This document shows positions 1-10,561 of a stretch of DNA of 64,000 bases, in pieces (positions within the stretch are counted from its first letter, which is position 1; every line of letters begins with the position of its first letter). Both the position numbers and the translations under genes were made by a program. Under the pieces are notes generated by a model. It had not been told where the DNA came from. It saw nothing but the letters and a program-made list of their open reading frames with translations, and did not search any database. Source of the DNA: Zea mays (lineage: Eukaryota > Streptophyta > Magnoliopsida > Poales > Poaceae); the NCBI RefSeq assembly GCF_902167145.1, contig NC_050105.1, positions 121,351,898 to 121,415,897 of the forward strand, read 5' to 3'.

Positions 1-1664
1 TTGGTGGGCTCTGAAGGCCCAGCTTCAGTCTCAGATTGATGTTTTGAAACTTCGGCATCAAGTGCTTCAATATGCACTTCAGAAGATTCAACAATTTTAT
101 TCGGAGTTGTGCTTGAAGACTTTATTGTCTCCAAAACATCCAGCACATTTACCATCCTTTTTCTTTTGGGGGTCACTGCTGGACCCTTTTGGCTTGTTGC
201 TGCCTCAATTTTTGCTGAAGGACTTAGAACTTCCGATGTCTTTGGTTCTTTAGCCTTCGGTTCTTCTATTTTTTCAGTCGTCGGCACTTCGGCCGACCCT
301 TCAATATTCGGCAGGGGAGTTGGTTCTTTAGCTTCGGTGGCCGAAGAGGTCTCACCGACAAACTCAGGCACTGTGGCCGGTTCAATATAATGTGGCCGGT
401 GTGTGAGAACCTTTACCCTTTTCCTCTTCGGCGTCGGCTCGCTAGGAGCGGCTGAAGCAACTTCCTTCGCAGAAGATGTATTCCTTCTTTTTTGACCCCG
501 CGTTGGATAACGGTAGTCGGGGTAGACAAACCCAATTGCATCAAATACTCGGTTGAGTCTCTTTTTCTTTCGGCCTCCGAAGGCCGCTGATAATGCAGTA
601 TCTTCGACCTTCGAGTATAATCCAAGCAATTCATCACTTATGGCCTCAATGCTTTTTAGCCAGTCATCATCTGGCTCGACGAATTTATCTCCATATTGGA
701 ATGTGTATTTTAGCCTAACTAATCCACCTTCGTCAGTTTCTCTAACGGTCTCCTTCGGCATTTCCCACTTTTCTACAAGTGGCCATATTCTGAAGGCAGT
801 GTGTTCTTGGACCAAATCCCTTGTCCCAATAAAATAGCAAACCACGCCGAAGGCTCTCTGGCATTCTTCGGCTGCTTCATTCATTTCTACCTTCGGCCTC
901 CGAAGGCCGAAGCGTTGCCAAATAGGGCGCATAATGATATCTTTAATATCTTCCCGTGTTTTCAAGTCATTCTTCACATAAAACCATTCCGTCATCCAGT
1001 CGTCGGGCCACCTCTTTCGAAAGGTTGGCACGGGACAGCTTGACCCAGACCGGGCGCCGAAGCTGTAGCAGCCAAAATTGTTGTGATACTGCTCTTTACC
1101 CCAGGGTTTTGTCTCATACATTAGCTCATGTATGTTGCAGAAACTTTTTGCATTTGGTTCTAAACCTTGTCTCCTCACGGCCCAGACGAAGATGCCCATT
1201 CTTATGATTGCTTCGGGAGTAAGTTGATGAAGGTAGATTTCAAATATCTTCAGTACTTCCACGACAAAACTGCTCAAGGAAAACCGCAGTCCAGCCTTTA
1301 AGAAGCTTCAGAAGATTACGACTTCATTCTCTTCGGGAGTAGGCACAGTCTTCTCTCCGTCATCTGCCCTCACAGTAGACATGTCTCGAAAATATCTTCC
1401 CCTCATGTTATCAAGATGACTCTGTTTAATGCTCGATTTTCCGAAGACTGTGTGACTTGGTCGCCACGGTCGATCTTCGGAGCCTTCACCCCCACTTTCT
1501 ACATCATAACTGTCACTGTCACTAGTGTCTTCAGATAAACCCTCCAAAATCTCCCTAGTGATCTTCTCTGTATTGGTCTTTGCTATTGATTGAAGAAACC
1601 CGAGATGCATCTCCTCAGAAAGGCTCAGCTTCGATTCAGCAACAACTTTCTTATCTTCAGACAT
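1..1664 (-). pseudogene. antisense ORF of element G (TE-borne protein of unknown function)
   Basis: The reading frame starts best at the ATG at 1664 (protein beginning MSEDKKVVAESKL), although the frame is open upstream to 1775. It runs leftwards with a single in-frame TGA at 1305-1307 (after ...ENEVVIF) and then stays open to the window edge, so its C-terminus is not seen. The predicted protein has an acidic Ser/Asp/Glu-rich N-terminal part, a W-rich central part, a Lys/Arg-rich patch near base 450 and a Pro/Glu/Ser-rich tail. It lies antisense to the retrotransposon. This matches the additional antisense ORFs described for Grande-type elements; the biochemical role is unknown. One stop in about 550 codons suggests recent inactivation or an error. 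Confidence 0.7.
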
Positions 1665-1958
1665 CTTCGCAAACGCTGAGAAAGCGCTTTCAAATCCGAA
1701 GCTTAAAAATTTAAAAAGCCAAGCAAGTGTTGATGTGCACAGGCTAAAAGTCGAGTGAGCAAGAGCAGATGACAAGAAAGCGTGCCAAATAAACTCGTGG
1801 TGAGCTCTTATTTATACACCTAGTGCGTTGAAAACTGGAGGGTCCCGCTTGTCAATGACTGTTGCTATTCTAGCAAAGGGAAGGTGTTTTTCGGACCTTC
1901 GGCTTAAAGCCTTCGTCCATGTCGCAATATGAATTCATCATTCCAGCAAATTAATATT

Positions 1959-1970
1959 GCGAGGGGCTAC
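1959..1970 (+). other. polypurine tract of element G
   Basis: GCGAGGGGCTAC directly abuts the TGTTGGGGG start of the LTR. This is the expected plus-strand primer site and sets the element orientation as +. Confidence 0.65.
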
Positions 1971-2653
1971 TGTTGGGGGCCTTCGGCTTCCGAAGGTTCT
2001 CAAAAACATGATTTGACAATGTTTTCCAAGTGAAATATGTGAACAGGTATCTTCAGAATCGGGTTATGAGTATACAAGAGTACGGTCAGGACGAAACTTG
2101 AGTGAGACGGAAGGCGATTATGACGAAGGATAAGATGATCACGAAGCTATGCGCACAAAAGCTTCGGCATGACAGCGGAAAAGGGGAACCGACTTAAAGA
2201 TGAAAAGACAAATTAGACCCCGAAGAATTACTATAGAGTTATTGATAAATGTAAAGAGCATTAATGTAATTCTACACGGGCTGCGTCCCTTGCCTATAAA
2301 TAGATGAACAGTACTCCCGTACTGTTCACGCTGACTTGGCATTCGTTTTTCGCGTCACGCTTGTACCTTATTTTCCGTCAATCCGAAGGTACTTTTATAA
2401 TTTGTTATTCTGAATATGATAATGAAAATAAAAATAAGTTGATGATAATATTTATATTATTCTTTGTATTCCGTATATGAATTCTTCCTTATCATCTATC
2501 GAGCTTACGAAGGTTTCTTCTTTCATAACCTTCGTCCGGAATTCATTATATTCGAAGGGATATAATGTCTTGAAGGACGAAGGACTTTTATATCTAACAC
2601 CTTTTATGTTGCCTTGTTCTTAACTCGAAGCATTTGAGAGCAAGTCCCCAACA
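1971..2653 (+). repeat. 3' LTR of element G
   Basis: About 683 bp, beginning TGTTGGGGGCC and ending CCCCAACA (inverted terminal TGTTGGGG/CCCCAACA). It has a TATAAATA box at 2295-2302, followed by an AT-rich stretch with repeated GAAGG/CCTTCG words. The downstream base pairs GTTGG (2654-2658) would be the TSD, but the other copy lies outside the window. Confidence 0.75.
2295..2302 (+). promoter_or_regulatory. TATA box in element G LTR
   Basis: TATAAATA in the context CCTATAAATAG, inside the LTR and on the element's sense strand, as expected for an LTR Pol II promoter. Confidence 0.5.
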
Positions 2654-2793
2654 GTTGGTATGTTGTGTCTTGTGGTGGGTGTGTTGCGTCTGTTGGTATG
2701 TTGTGTGCGGCGTGTGTGTGCGTGTGTTGTACCTTCTTCTATCTATTAATGGAATGATACGCAGATCTTCTGCGTGTTCGAGAAAAAAAAAGC
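2654..2793 (+). mobile_element. 5'-truncated LINE 3' end with hairpin and poly(A)
   Basis: A T/G-rich stretch is followed by a short perfect hairpin, ACGCAG-ATCTT-CTGCGT, then GTTCGAG and a run of A. A terminal stem-loop next to an A-tail is typical of 3' ends of grass LINEs. No reverse transcriptase is present, as expected for a 5'-truncated insertion. The left boundary is obscured by the adjoining LTR. Confidence 0.45.
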
Positions 2794-2817
2794 TGACATC
2801 CGAGTAGAAGTTACCGG

Positions 2818-3487
2818 TTAGCAGTGACAGCAGGAAGCTGAGCGCCGTAAACTCACTGTCTGAATGACTTGACTAATCTTGTTGTTTCCACCATTGACTA
2901 TGGGGGTAAATTGCCCATGCACCATTGCTCCGTGGGCTGAACTCGTGGTTGGCGTTCGGTTGCCTTGGGTTTTGGAGGCTTTTGGACTGCCATGCCAGCA
3001 TGAGCCTCCTGGAAGGAGGAACTCTGGCATCTGCGCACCATTATTTCCCATTTGTCCGTGCAGTTTGGTCAGGTGGGAGATGTATGCTTCTTTCAGCAAC
3101 AATGTTTGCGGAAGCGATCTGTATATATATATTAGTCTACTGTTTAATACGTAAGCAATTGTGCTCCTAGCCTGCCCTTGCGCCGTACCATGCCGTGGCG
3201 CTTCTCTTGTGCTAGCTGTTTTCTTTATGACTGTCTGTTTTCGTGCATTTGGCTGTGCATTTTGCTGTCAGAGGAGCGAGAACCAGGGTACCAGTGGCAG
3301 CGCCTCCTACGATGGAACTGAACATGACTTCGCCCCCACAAGCGACCGGAACGACGTGAGGTTTCGTCATGGCGGCGACGGCGGCCGAAAAGCCATGAGA
3401 ATCCGATCGGGAGAAGCGCGCACCGAAGGGACTGTCCTCAGGTTCGATGCGGTAGCTGCTGACACCTGGTTGAAGCACCGAAATCAT
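2818..3487 (-). pseudogene. possible two-exon gene fragment, unrecognised
   Basis: Two minus-strand ORFs (3212-3487, starting ATG at 3487; and 2818-3120) could be joined through a GT donor near 3277-3290 and an AG acceptor in a TATATATACAG tract near 3121. The first predicted exon is Ser/Val/Gly-rich, the second contains KEAYISHLTKLHGQMGNN and ends with Cys/His. I do not recognise either. Codon usage is moderately GC-rich, unlike the AT-rich flank to the right, so a captured or decayed host gene piece is possible. It could equally be non-coding. Confidence 0.25.
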
Positions 3488-4225
3488 GGTCTGTTCACAA
3501 GACCAAAGGAAAGTAGTGACATCGATGTTTGATTAGTTAACATGGACTTGGATCGCGAGAATGAGGATCTCCTATCTGAGACGATCTGATCTAAAAACTT
3601 AGCTATTCAAAATTAAATAGCAACGGTTTCCTTCCCTAAGTGCTAGTTTGGGATACTAAGACACAAGCTCATTTTCGGTGGTCATACTCGCTGAAAATAG
3701 TTTATATATCATCGAAAATAGATAATATGCTGTAAAAAATAAGCTATTTTTGCCGGCACATGGCCACAAAAATAACATAAAATAAGCAATTATTTTTTAG
3801 GATCCCACTCTAGACGCCGAAAATAACGAATTTTCTGTGCTCATGAAAAAGCTGATGAAAATAAGATTTTCTATTTTTGGCGGTTCTTTTAGCCGTCGAA
3901 AATTATTTAATTTGTTGTCGAATTCCAAGGCAAAAATATGCAACAAAGAAATTAACACCAATTTCAACAACAAATATATATATATCACAACAACACAAAT
4001 TCATAATAAATATCACAATTTCTCACAACAAAAATCCACCACAAATATCACAATTCCTCACAAATCCATCACAAGCCACTATAAAATCATCACAATCCAC
4101 CACAAATTCATCACAATCCATCATAATCCATAACAAATCCATCACATCAACCAAATTCATCACAAGTCACATAATAACACATCTATGTTCCGAGTTTGCC
4201 AAATACACAATATATCATATATGAG
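3488..4225. other. AT-rich CACTA-type subterminal region, no gene
   Basis: No convincing coding sequence. From about 3660 to 3905 the word CGAAAATA and its complement TATTTTTG(C/G)C recur in both orientations (CGCTGAAAATA, CATCGAAAATA, CGCCGAAAATA, CGTCGAAAATTA), the pattern of CACTA subterminal repeats. From about 3960 to 4170 follows a low-complexity run of CACAA/ATCAC words. No intact CACTA terminus was found. Confidence 0.45.
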
Positions 4226-6106
4226 GGTCGTTTGAGTTGTGACCACTACCTCCAGAAGCGAAGATATTGTTTACAAAGTCTTCTATCTGGGTTGGAGTCT
4301 GAAAAAAGAATAATACATTAACAACTAGAATGTTAAATTCACCACTATTCAAATGAAGTATTTGTCAAACTAACCTCTCGTCTAGAAGCTCCCTCCCGTC
4401 TAGAAGCTCCGGGTGCTGGTATCACCGGTGGTGGAGTACCATATGTGTTGTGGCCCATAACCCTAGATCACTACAAAATCAAGTTAAGCCAAGATTAAAA
4501 AGGTTAATATAAATGACAAGTCTAAACTAAATTGAACTGAGCTAGTTCATAGTAAGTTCTAGTTCATATGCATTCAAGTATAGATACTTATCGACGCACT
4601 TGAGATAGAGGAGGTGTTGGAGCATGTATTTTCCATTGAGGCATCGATGACTGAAATTGAGAAAAAACGAAAGGTTGCTGCTATGCCTGCTATGGAAACC
4701 AAGATTGTGTTGCAAATACGTTATATTAGTTGTAGGATAAATATACGACTGTGTTGAGAATAAATGAGGCATTCACTGCAAGTGTTTGTTGTGCCTATGC
4801 GATGTAAGCAACTATATACTCTGATTGTTGTCGGATGAATGCCATTTGCTCATGCTACATCTCTTCACGAAACTTTTCTTCATGATCCCTCATAGTCTGC
4901 TCCATGATCGAGCACCGACCACGACTACTACCACAACCTGTCTACGACGAAGAGCCACTATGAGAGCGCAACTCTGTGGAATTGATCACATCGGTAAACA
5001 TAGATTACGTTGAAAAACAAGAAAAAATGATATTCAGTCATAATTTCAATCTTATTGAAAAAACATTACAAGTTCCTACCATGATAGAGTACACAACTTC
5101 AACGTCGATGGTAGGCGCTCCACGCTAATCATAGTCTCACCATGCTTCCTAACCGTCTCCTGCTCGTAAGTCTCCTGTAGTACAATATGAAGGTTCATTA
5201 CAGAAGAAATGTATAACTATATGGCAAGAAAACATTAATCTTAACTACTAACCAGATGCTTAGTGATTGCCTGACTGCATAGCTCATCGGCGTTTTCACT
5301 GTTTTCCCCTATGTCTTGGCCTATAAACATCGATTAGGCTCGGGGCAACCCCAGTTTGAGCCTTCTATATATGTATGAGTTTAAATCAAATTCTTTTCTG
5401 AGTAAAATAGAATATGACATACACACCATTTGTTTCGACAAACGAATGTGTCCATCAGCCCCATAGGTATGGTTGATTACGACCTCATCCTCGTCCTTGT
5501 CCTGCTGATGGTGTTGCCTATGTCGATTCATGTTTGACTTCACAATCCACTCTGGTGAAGCTCATATCTCACGCAATGCCCTATAAGGCTACGGTCGGTG
5601 TTCTATCCATGGAAGAGTTACCTACATCTAAGTGTTAGCACATAACATTCACATCTGAGTGAACTGGTAGATTAGATTTTTACCCCATGTACTGATCCTC
5701 ACTCAAGTAGACATCTGAATATTATCGAAAGTTGTTAATAGAATGACCACGATGCTTCATGTACGCGTTCACAACCTATAGACAAGCATTGGAAAATGCA
5801 TCCTAGCACTCCTTCGCATTATCTGTAATACTCGTTCTGCATGCTCATGAGCCCGAGGTTCCACACGATAGCGTCTCTGTCCAACATCGAAAATAATGTT
5901 AGTATCAAACAATTCATAAAACGTTAGTATCAAATAATATTCTTACCCAAAAGTCACGCTTGGCAGTGCCCTGGCCAATTCTATATGTAGCATGTGGTGC
6001 TAGTGCGAAGTACGACCAACTAGTGTAAGGAACCACCATGCCTTTCAAGTCGGCCACAACTCCTGGATTATGTAGATGAGAGAGGTTACCTCATACTTGA
6101 TTAACC
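3640..6106 (-). mobile_element. decayed CACTA (En/Spm-type) element F
   Basis: A minus-strand pseudogene of the TNP1-like plant transposase family (4226-6080) is followed on its 3' side by subterminal-type repeats. The right part is cut off where element A begins at 6111. No terminus or TSD can be defined, so only the interior of the element is supported. Confidence 0.5.
4226..6080 (-). pseudogene. TNP1-like transposase (Ptta/En/Spm family), degenerate
   Basis: Read on the minus strand, short exon-like blocks keep the order of the plant En/Spm TNP1-like family. A block near 6080-5947 (PGVVADLKGMVVPYTSWSY...) ends at a GTAAGA donor. Next comes RRYRVEPRAHEHAERVL near 5884, then a block near 5750-5690 ending SEDQYMG. 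HRALREI..SPEWIVKS and a His/Gln/Asp/Glu stretch lie near 5590-5440, a Glu/Gln-rich coiled-coil part near 4990-4770, and a final exon ends at 4226. Several in-frame TAG/TAA codons occur (for example in the coiled coil). The same family is represented by the open gene at 41607-54567. Confidence 0.6.
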
Positions 6107-6110
6107 TGTC

Positions 6111-7173
6111 TGTCGGTACCTCGAGACAGGGGTACCCTCTTCTGCAGTATGAAGACGTTGCACCCGTAAGACACCCCTAGGTCACACGGGGAGCAGCACC
6201 CAACCCCACCACATAGGGCAGGGTTAGGAGCACCACGTGGCAAGGAAAGATAAGACTCTCCATTTTGCACTGATAGGTCCGGACCTCCACCGGACCCCTG
6301 TGCGAACGGGTCTAGAGCTCCCAAGAAGGCATGCCAGGTCCCTCGGGTAAGCCCCAGGTCACCCCGGGTAAGGACCGGGCCTTGGCAGGGTTCCGGGACC
6401 AGGAGGACCCCGACACGAATAAGGGTCCGGGGCCGACACGTGTCCAACCCTTGCCCTATGCTTCCCGCTCAGGCGGAGTCCCACAGTTGTCGAATGGCTT
6501 GTGGCACGTGACATAAGCCAACGGGCCGAGCCTGACGTAAGGCCCATGCAGCCGTGCAGCCTCTGCATTTATTGCGGAGAGGACGTGCCGCCTGCCACCG
6601 CATAGACAGGCGACAAGCCCTCGCGACATTAAATGCGCCCTGTCCAATCCGTTGGCAGACGACATCAAGGTCATCCAGCAGACGGCGTGCATGACCAGTC
6701 TGTTGGAGAACAATGTGTGCGTTGTGAGCAGCACATTGTACTCATCATCCCTTCTACAAGAAGCTTCCCCTGCACGCCGAGGATACGGAGATCTCGGGCG
6801 TCAGGCGCAAGAAGATTGCCTCGGCAACAGACATTAGTGGCTCCAAGCGCTATATTCTTTATGTCCCTGGGCCCATATGTCGGGGCCCAGTGCCTTTGTG
6901 CATGCCCCCCTTCATCTATAAAAGGGGAGGCATGCGACGTTACACACACACGCAATCTTAGGTCACACCTTAGACTCGCAAGCTCATACAAGCTCACAAG
7001 CAATACATCCCACAGTGGAGTAGGGTATTACGCTCCGGCGGCCCGAACCACTCTAAATCCTTGTGTGTTCTTGAGTTCATCCCATCGATCAAGCAAAACG
7101 CCTAAGCCCCTCCTCATCTCAGGATTTAGGGCGGGTGCACTCCGCCACCCAGCCGGAGATCTACTCTCCGACA
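6111..7173 (+). repeat. 5' LTR of element A
   Basis: 1063 bp, starting TGTCGGTACC and ending CTCTCCGACA. It contains TATAAAAG at 6917-6924 and is followed directly by a primer-binding site. Short tandem-like CACACACAC and CTCACAAG words follow the TATA. It is unique in the window because the 3' partner is lost. Confidence 0.75.
6917..6924 (+). promoter_or_regulatory. TATA box in LTR of A
   Basis: CTATAAAAGGGG on the sense strand of the LTR about 255 bp before its end, consistent with an LTR promoter. Confidence 0.55.
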
Positions 7174-7175
7174 TT

Positions 7176-7193
7176 TGGCGTGCCAGGTAGGGG
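7176..7193 (+). other. primer-binding site of element A
   Basis: TGGCGTGCCAGGTAGGGG starts 2 nt after the LTR. The same motif with two changes occurs at the primer site of element C. From knowledge of related grass elements it is probably complementary to a tRNA-Arg 3' end; not checked. Confidence 0.6.
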
Positions 7194-7234
7194 CCTAGGC
7201 ATTAGGTTTTTGCTTGTATTTCCTGTTCAACACC

Positions 7235-7865
7235 ATGGTCCGTATCGCCGAGCATCGTGGCGAGACCTATGAAGGTTTCTCCATGGAGGAGGAGGCTGCA
7301 TCTTCTCCGCCACAGAGCTCTGGTCACCCGACGCTTGGTGCTGCAGCCGTGCGCCCCGCACGGCGGCACACGCCAGGATGGGCGTCCTAGACTCCTTCAG
7401 GGGATACCCCCGTCAGGGGCACTCTATGCGGCCAGAGAGTTGTTGCGCCACTTGCCAAGCCCCACGGCCTCGCTAGGGGCTATGAGGCAGTGGCGCGACG
7501 ACGTGGACCGCCTCCTTGGCATGGTGCACACTGGCTCGATCAGGCCCAGGCCTCGGTCGCCCTGGCGCCGGCACGAAGCATCTGCCTCGGAGCGCACGCC
7601 CTCGGTGAGGACTGCCCCGACTTGAGATCTGCGAACGGAGCTCAACCGCAGGCGTGTAGAAGGGGACGCGCAAGTTCCTCTAGAGGGACCAGGAGACCTG
7701 CGTGATAAACTCAATCGCGGACGTGCGGGAAGAGATGCCTGTATCTCTTCGGAGAAGACACGTGAGCGCTGCGGTGGCCTCATGCAAGATTCCGCTGCAG
7801 TCGTGCCACGGGCCCTAGGGGATGCTCGATTCTAGACCAACATCCCGTTGGCTAGAGTAGGCTAC
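7235..7865 (+). pseudogene. gag N-terminus of element A, broken
   Basis: The first ATG after the primer site (7235) opens a frame starting MVRIAEHRGETYEGFSMEEE. It meets an in-frame TAG near 7388 and later needs a frame change. The part to 7865 is GC-rich and Arg/Ala/Pro-rich. It is interrupted at 7865 by insertion of element B; gag resumes at 31024 after the duplicated target GCTAC/GCTGC. Confidence 0.55.
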
Positions 7866-7949
7866 TGAAAGTCGCCTAGAGGGGGGGGTGAATAGGGCAA
7901 AACTGAAATTTACAAAGTTAATCACAACTACAAGCCGGGTTAGCGTTAG
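7866..7949 (-). repeat. 3' LTR of B, distal fragment
   Basis: 84 bp, TGAAAGTCGCCTAGAGGGG..., matching the first 84-85 bp of the right LTR at 29725. It is separated from the rest of the LTR by element C; the cut is in GCGTTAG|AAATATA. Confidence 0.9.
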
Positions 7950-9606
7950 TGTCGGCGTTTCGAGACCGGGGGGTCCCTAAGCCGAAGAGTGAGTGTGCCG
8001 CGTGCCCCAGCCCAGATGGGTCGAGCGCGTGGGCGAGCGCGAAGGGGGGAAAGGAGCGAGGAGGCCGGAGTCCGGCGAGAGAGAGGTGGGAATCCCGCGG
8101 CCTTCGTGTTCGTCCCGCGCCCAGGTCGGGTGCGCTTGCAGTAGGGGGTTACAAGCGTCCACGCGGGTGAGGGAAGCGAGCGGCCCCAAGAGAGCGCCTG
8201 TCCCCGTCCTCGTCCCCGCGCGGCCAACTCTTTCTAAGAAGGCCCTGGTCCTTCCTTTTATAGGCGTAAGGAGAGGATCCAGGTGTACAATGGGGGTGTA
8301 GCAGAGTGCTACGTGTCTAGCAGGGGGGAGAGCTAGTGCCCTAAGTACATGCCAATGTGGCAGCCGGAGAGATCTTGGCACCCTGCTGGCGTGATGTCGT
8401 GGCTGTCGGAGGAGCGACGGAGCCTAGCGGAGGGACAGCTGTTGGAACGGTTGTGTCCTTGCTGACGTCGCCCTGCTTCCGTAAGAGGGCTGAGAGCCGC
8501 CGTCGTCACGGGGCTAGCGGGGCGCCATCATTGCCTATCTGGCGGAGCCAGCCAGATGGGACACCGGTCTTGTTCTCTGCGGCCCGAGTCGGCTCGGGGT
8601 AGGGTGATGATGGCGCTTCCTGTCGACGTGGCTGGCCTGTGCCCTAGGTTGGGCGACGTGGAGGCTCCTCCGAAGCCGGGGTCGAGTCTGTCTTCCATGG
8701 CCGAGGCCGAGTCCGAGCCCCTGGGTCGGGCGAGGCGGAGGTCGTCAGCAGAGGCCGAGTCCGAGCCCCTGGGTCGGGCGAGGCGGAGGTCGTCAGCAGA
8801 GGCCGAGTCCGAGCCCCCGGGTCGGGCGAGGCGGAGGTCGTCAGCAGAGGCCGAGTCCGAGCCCCTGGGTCGGGCGAGGCGGAGGTCGTCAGCAGAGGCC
8901 GAGTCCGAGCCCTTGGGTCGGGCGAGGCGGAGGTCGTCCGCAGAGGCCGAGTCCGAGCCCCTGGGTCGGGCGAGGCGGAGTTCGTCGTCTTCCGGGGCCT
9001 TAGCCCGAGTCCGAGCCCTGGGTCGGGCGAAGCGGAGTTCGTCGTCTTCCGGGGCCTTAGCCCGAGTCCGAGCCCTGGGTCGGGCGAAGCGGAGTTCGTT
9101 GTCTTCCGGGGCCTTAGCCCGAGTCCGAGCCCTGGGTCGGGCGGAGCGGAGTTCGCCGTCTTCCGGGGCTTAGCCCGAGTCCGAGCCCTGGGTCGGGCGG
9201 AGCGGAGTTCGTCGTCTTCCGGGGCTTAGCCCGAGTCCGAGCCCTGGGTCGGGCGGAGCTTCCTATGGTGCCTTTGGCAGGGCCTGGCTTCCTTTGCGTT
9301 AAATGCTCCTGCGACTTGGCCGGTCGGTGCGGCGATTCAGTCAGGGTTGCTTCTTAGCGAAGGCAAGGCCTCGGGCAAGCCGGAGATGTGTCCGCCGTTG
9401 AAGGGGGGCCTCGGGCGAGACGGAAACTCCTTCGGGGTCGGCTGCCCTTGCCCGAGGCTAGGCTCGGGCGAGGCGTGATCGAGTCGCTCGTATGGACTGA
9501 TCCCTGACTTAATCGCACCCATCAGGCCTCTACAGCTTTATGCTGATGGGGGTTACCAGCTGAGAATTAGGCGTCTTGAGGGTACCCCTAATTATGGTCC
9601 CCGACA
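7950..9606 (-). repeat. 3' LTR of element C
   Basis: 1657 bp, nearly identical to 20067-21722. It contains a TATA motif on the minus strand (CTATAAAAGG, 8255-8264) and an internal tandem array at 8699-9260. Confidence 0.9.
8699..9260. repeat. tandem repeats inside C 3' LTR (48-bp and about 57-bp units)
   Basis: Six copies of a 48-bp unit (GAGGCCGAGTCCGAGCCCCT...) are followed by about five copies of a related 54-57-bp unit containing TTCCGGGGCCTTAGCCCGAG. Both units include the core CCGAGTCCGAGCCC(C)TGGGTCGGGCG. The same array is present in the other LTR. Confidence 0.9.
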
Positions 9607-9620
9607 GTAGCCCCCGAGCC
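9607..9620 (-). other. polypurine tract of element C
   Basis: On the minus strand GGCTCGGGGGCTAC abuts the start of the 3' LTR (TGTCGGGGACC), confirming minus orientation. Confidence 0.65.
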
Positions 9621-10342
9621 TCGAAGGGAGTGTTAGCACTCGCTTGGAGGCTTTCGTCGCACTTTTTTGCAAGGGGACCAGCCTTTCTCGGTTGCATTTG
9701 GTTCCGGTGGGTGCGCGCGAGCACACCCGCCGGGTGTAGCCCCCGAGGCCTCGGAGGAGTGGTTTCACTCCTTCGAGGTCTTAATGCCTTGCGTAATGCT
9801 TCGGCTGGTCTGGTTGTTCCCTCATGCGAGCTGGCCGTAGCCCGGGTGTACGGTCGGGGCTCAAGTTCTCGGGCTGGTATGTTGACGCTGTCAACGGTTC
9901 GGCCGGAGCCGGGTTTGCGAGAGCAGCCCCCGAGCCTCTGCACAGGGCGAGAGGGCGATCAGGGACAGACTCGGTTTTTTTACATACGCCCCTACGTCGC
10001 CTTTCCGCAAGGAGGAGGGGGGGAGAGCGCCATGTTACCCTCGATGGGCACCGAACATGGTGTCTCCGGTGAACTGCAAGCGGGTAATCCGAGTGGACGT
10101 CCGTGCCCCGTTCGTTAGGGGTCGGCTAGGGGCCCAGAGGCACGCCCAAAAGTACCTGCGGGTGATCTGCCGGACCCGGTCCCCTGGCGACGGGGTCCGA
10201 GGGCTTGATGCCTCCCTCTGATGGGATTCCGTTACAAGATCGCTCCCGCTGGTCTCGGAAATGTCCTAGGGTACCTCGGGAGCGCAGCCCGAGCCTCGGT
10301 TATGTATCGAACGTACCCCTGGTCATCCCTCGCTCGGCGTCT

Positions 10343-10561
10343 GAGGCGACTGTGAACCCTTCGGGGGCCAGCCTTCGAACCCCTGATCAGTAATGGGCAC
10401 GGAGCCCGAGTAGCCTGAGGCGACCGTGGGACCCTTCGGGGGGCCGGCCTTCGAACCTCTGACCAGTAGTGGGTGTAGGGCCCACGCGATCTGAGGCGGC
10501 TGTTGAACCCTTCGGGCGGCCAGCCTTCGAACCCCTGATCAGTAAGGAGGCTCGGAGCCTG
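10343..10561. repeat. 74-76-bp tandem repeat, three copies
   Basis: Copies start at 10343, 10417 and 10493 with GAGGCG(A/G)C...CCCTTCGGG..GGCC(A/G)GCCTTCGAACC and ...GA(T/C)CAGTA. About 80-90% identical by eye; in the C spacer. Confidence 0.75.

Larger units (their letters stand above)
1..2653 (+). mobile_element. 3' end of a Grande-like Ty3/Gypsy retrotransposon (element G)
   Basis: The segment ends in an LTR (1971-2653) bounded by TG...CA, preceded by a polypurine tract on the + strand, so the sense strand is + and this is the 3' end of the element; the rest lies outside the window. Between the absent pol and the 3' LTR is a long ORF on the opposite strand. Many CTTCGG/CCGAAG motifs fill both LTR and ORF. 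Maize Grande elements are known to have a roughly 0.6 kb LTR and an antisense gene near the 3' end, which this matches. The family name is inferred, not searched. Confidence 0.75.

Noticed and set aside
8556..9173. 205-codon repetitive ORF (and its twin 20672-21289)
   Set aside because: It is a reading of the LTR tandem array in a permissive frame, on the strand opposite to the element; no domain.
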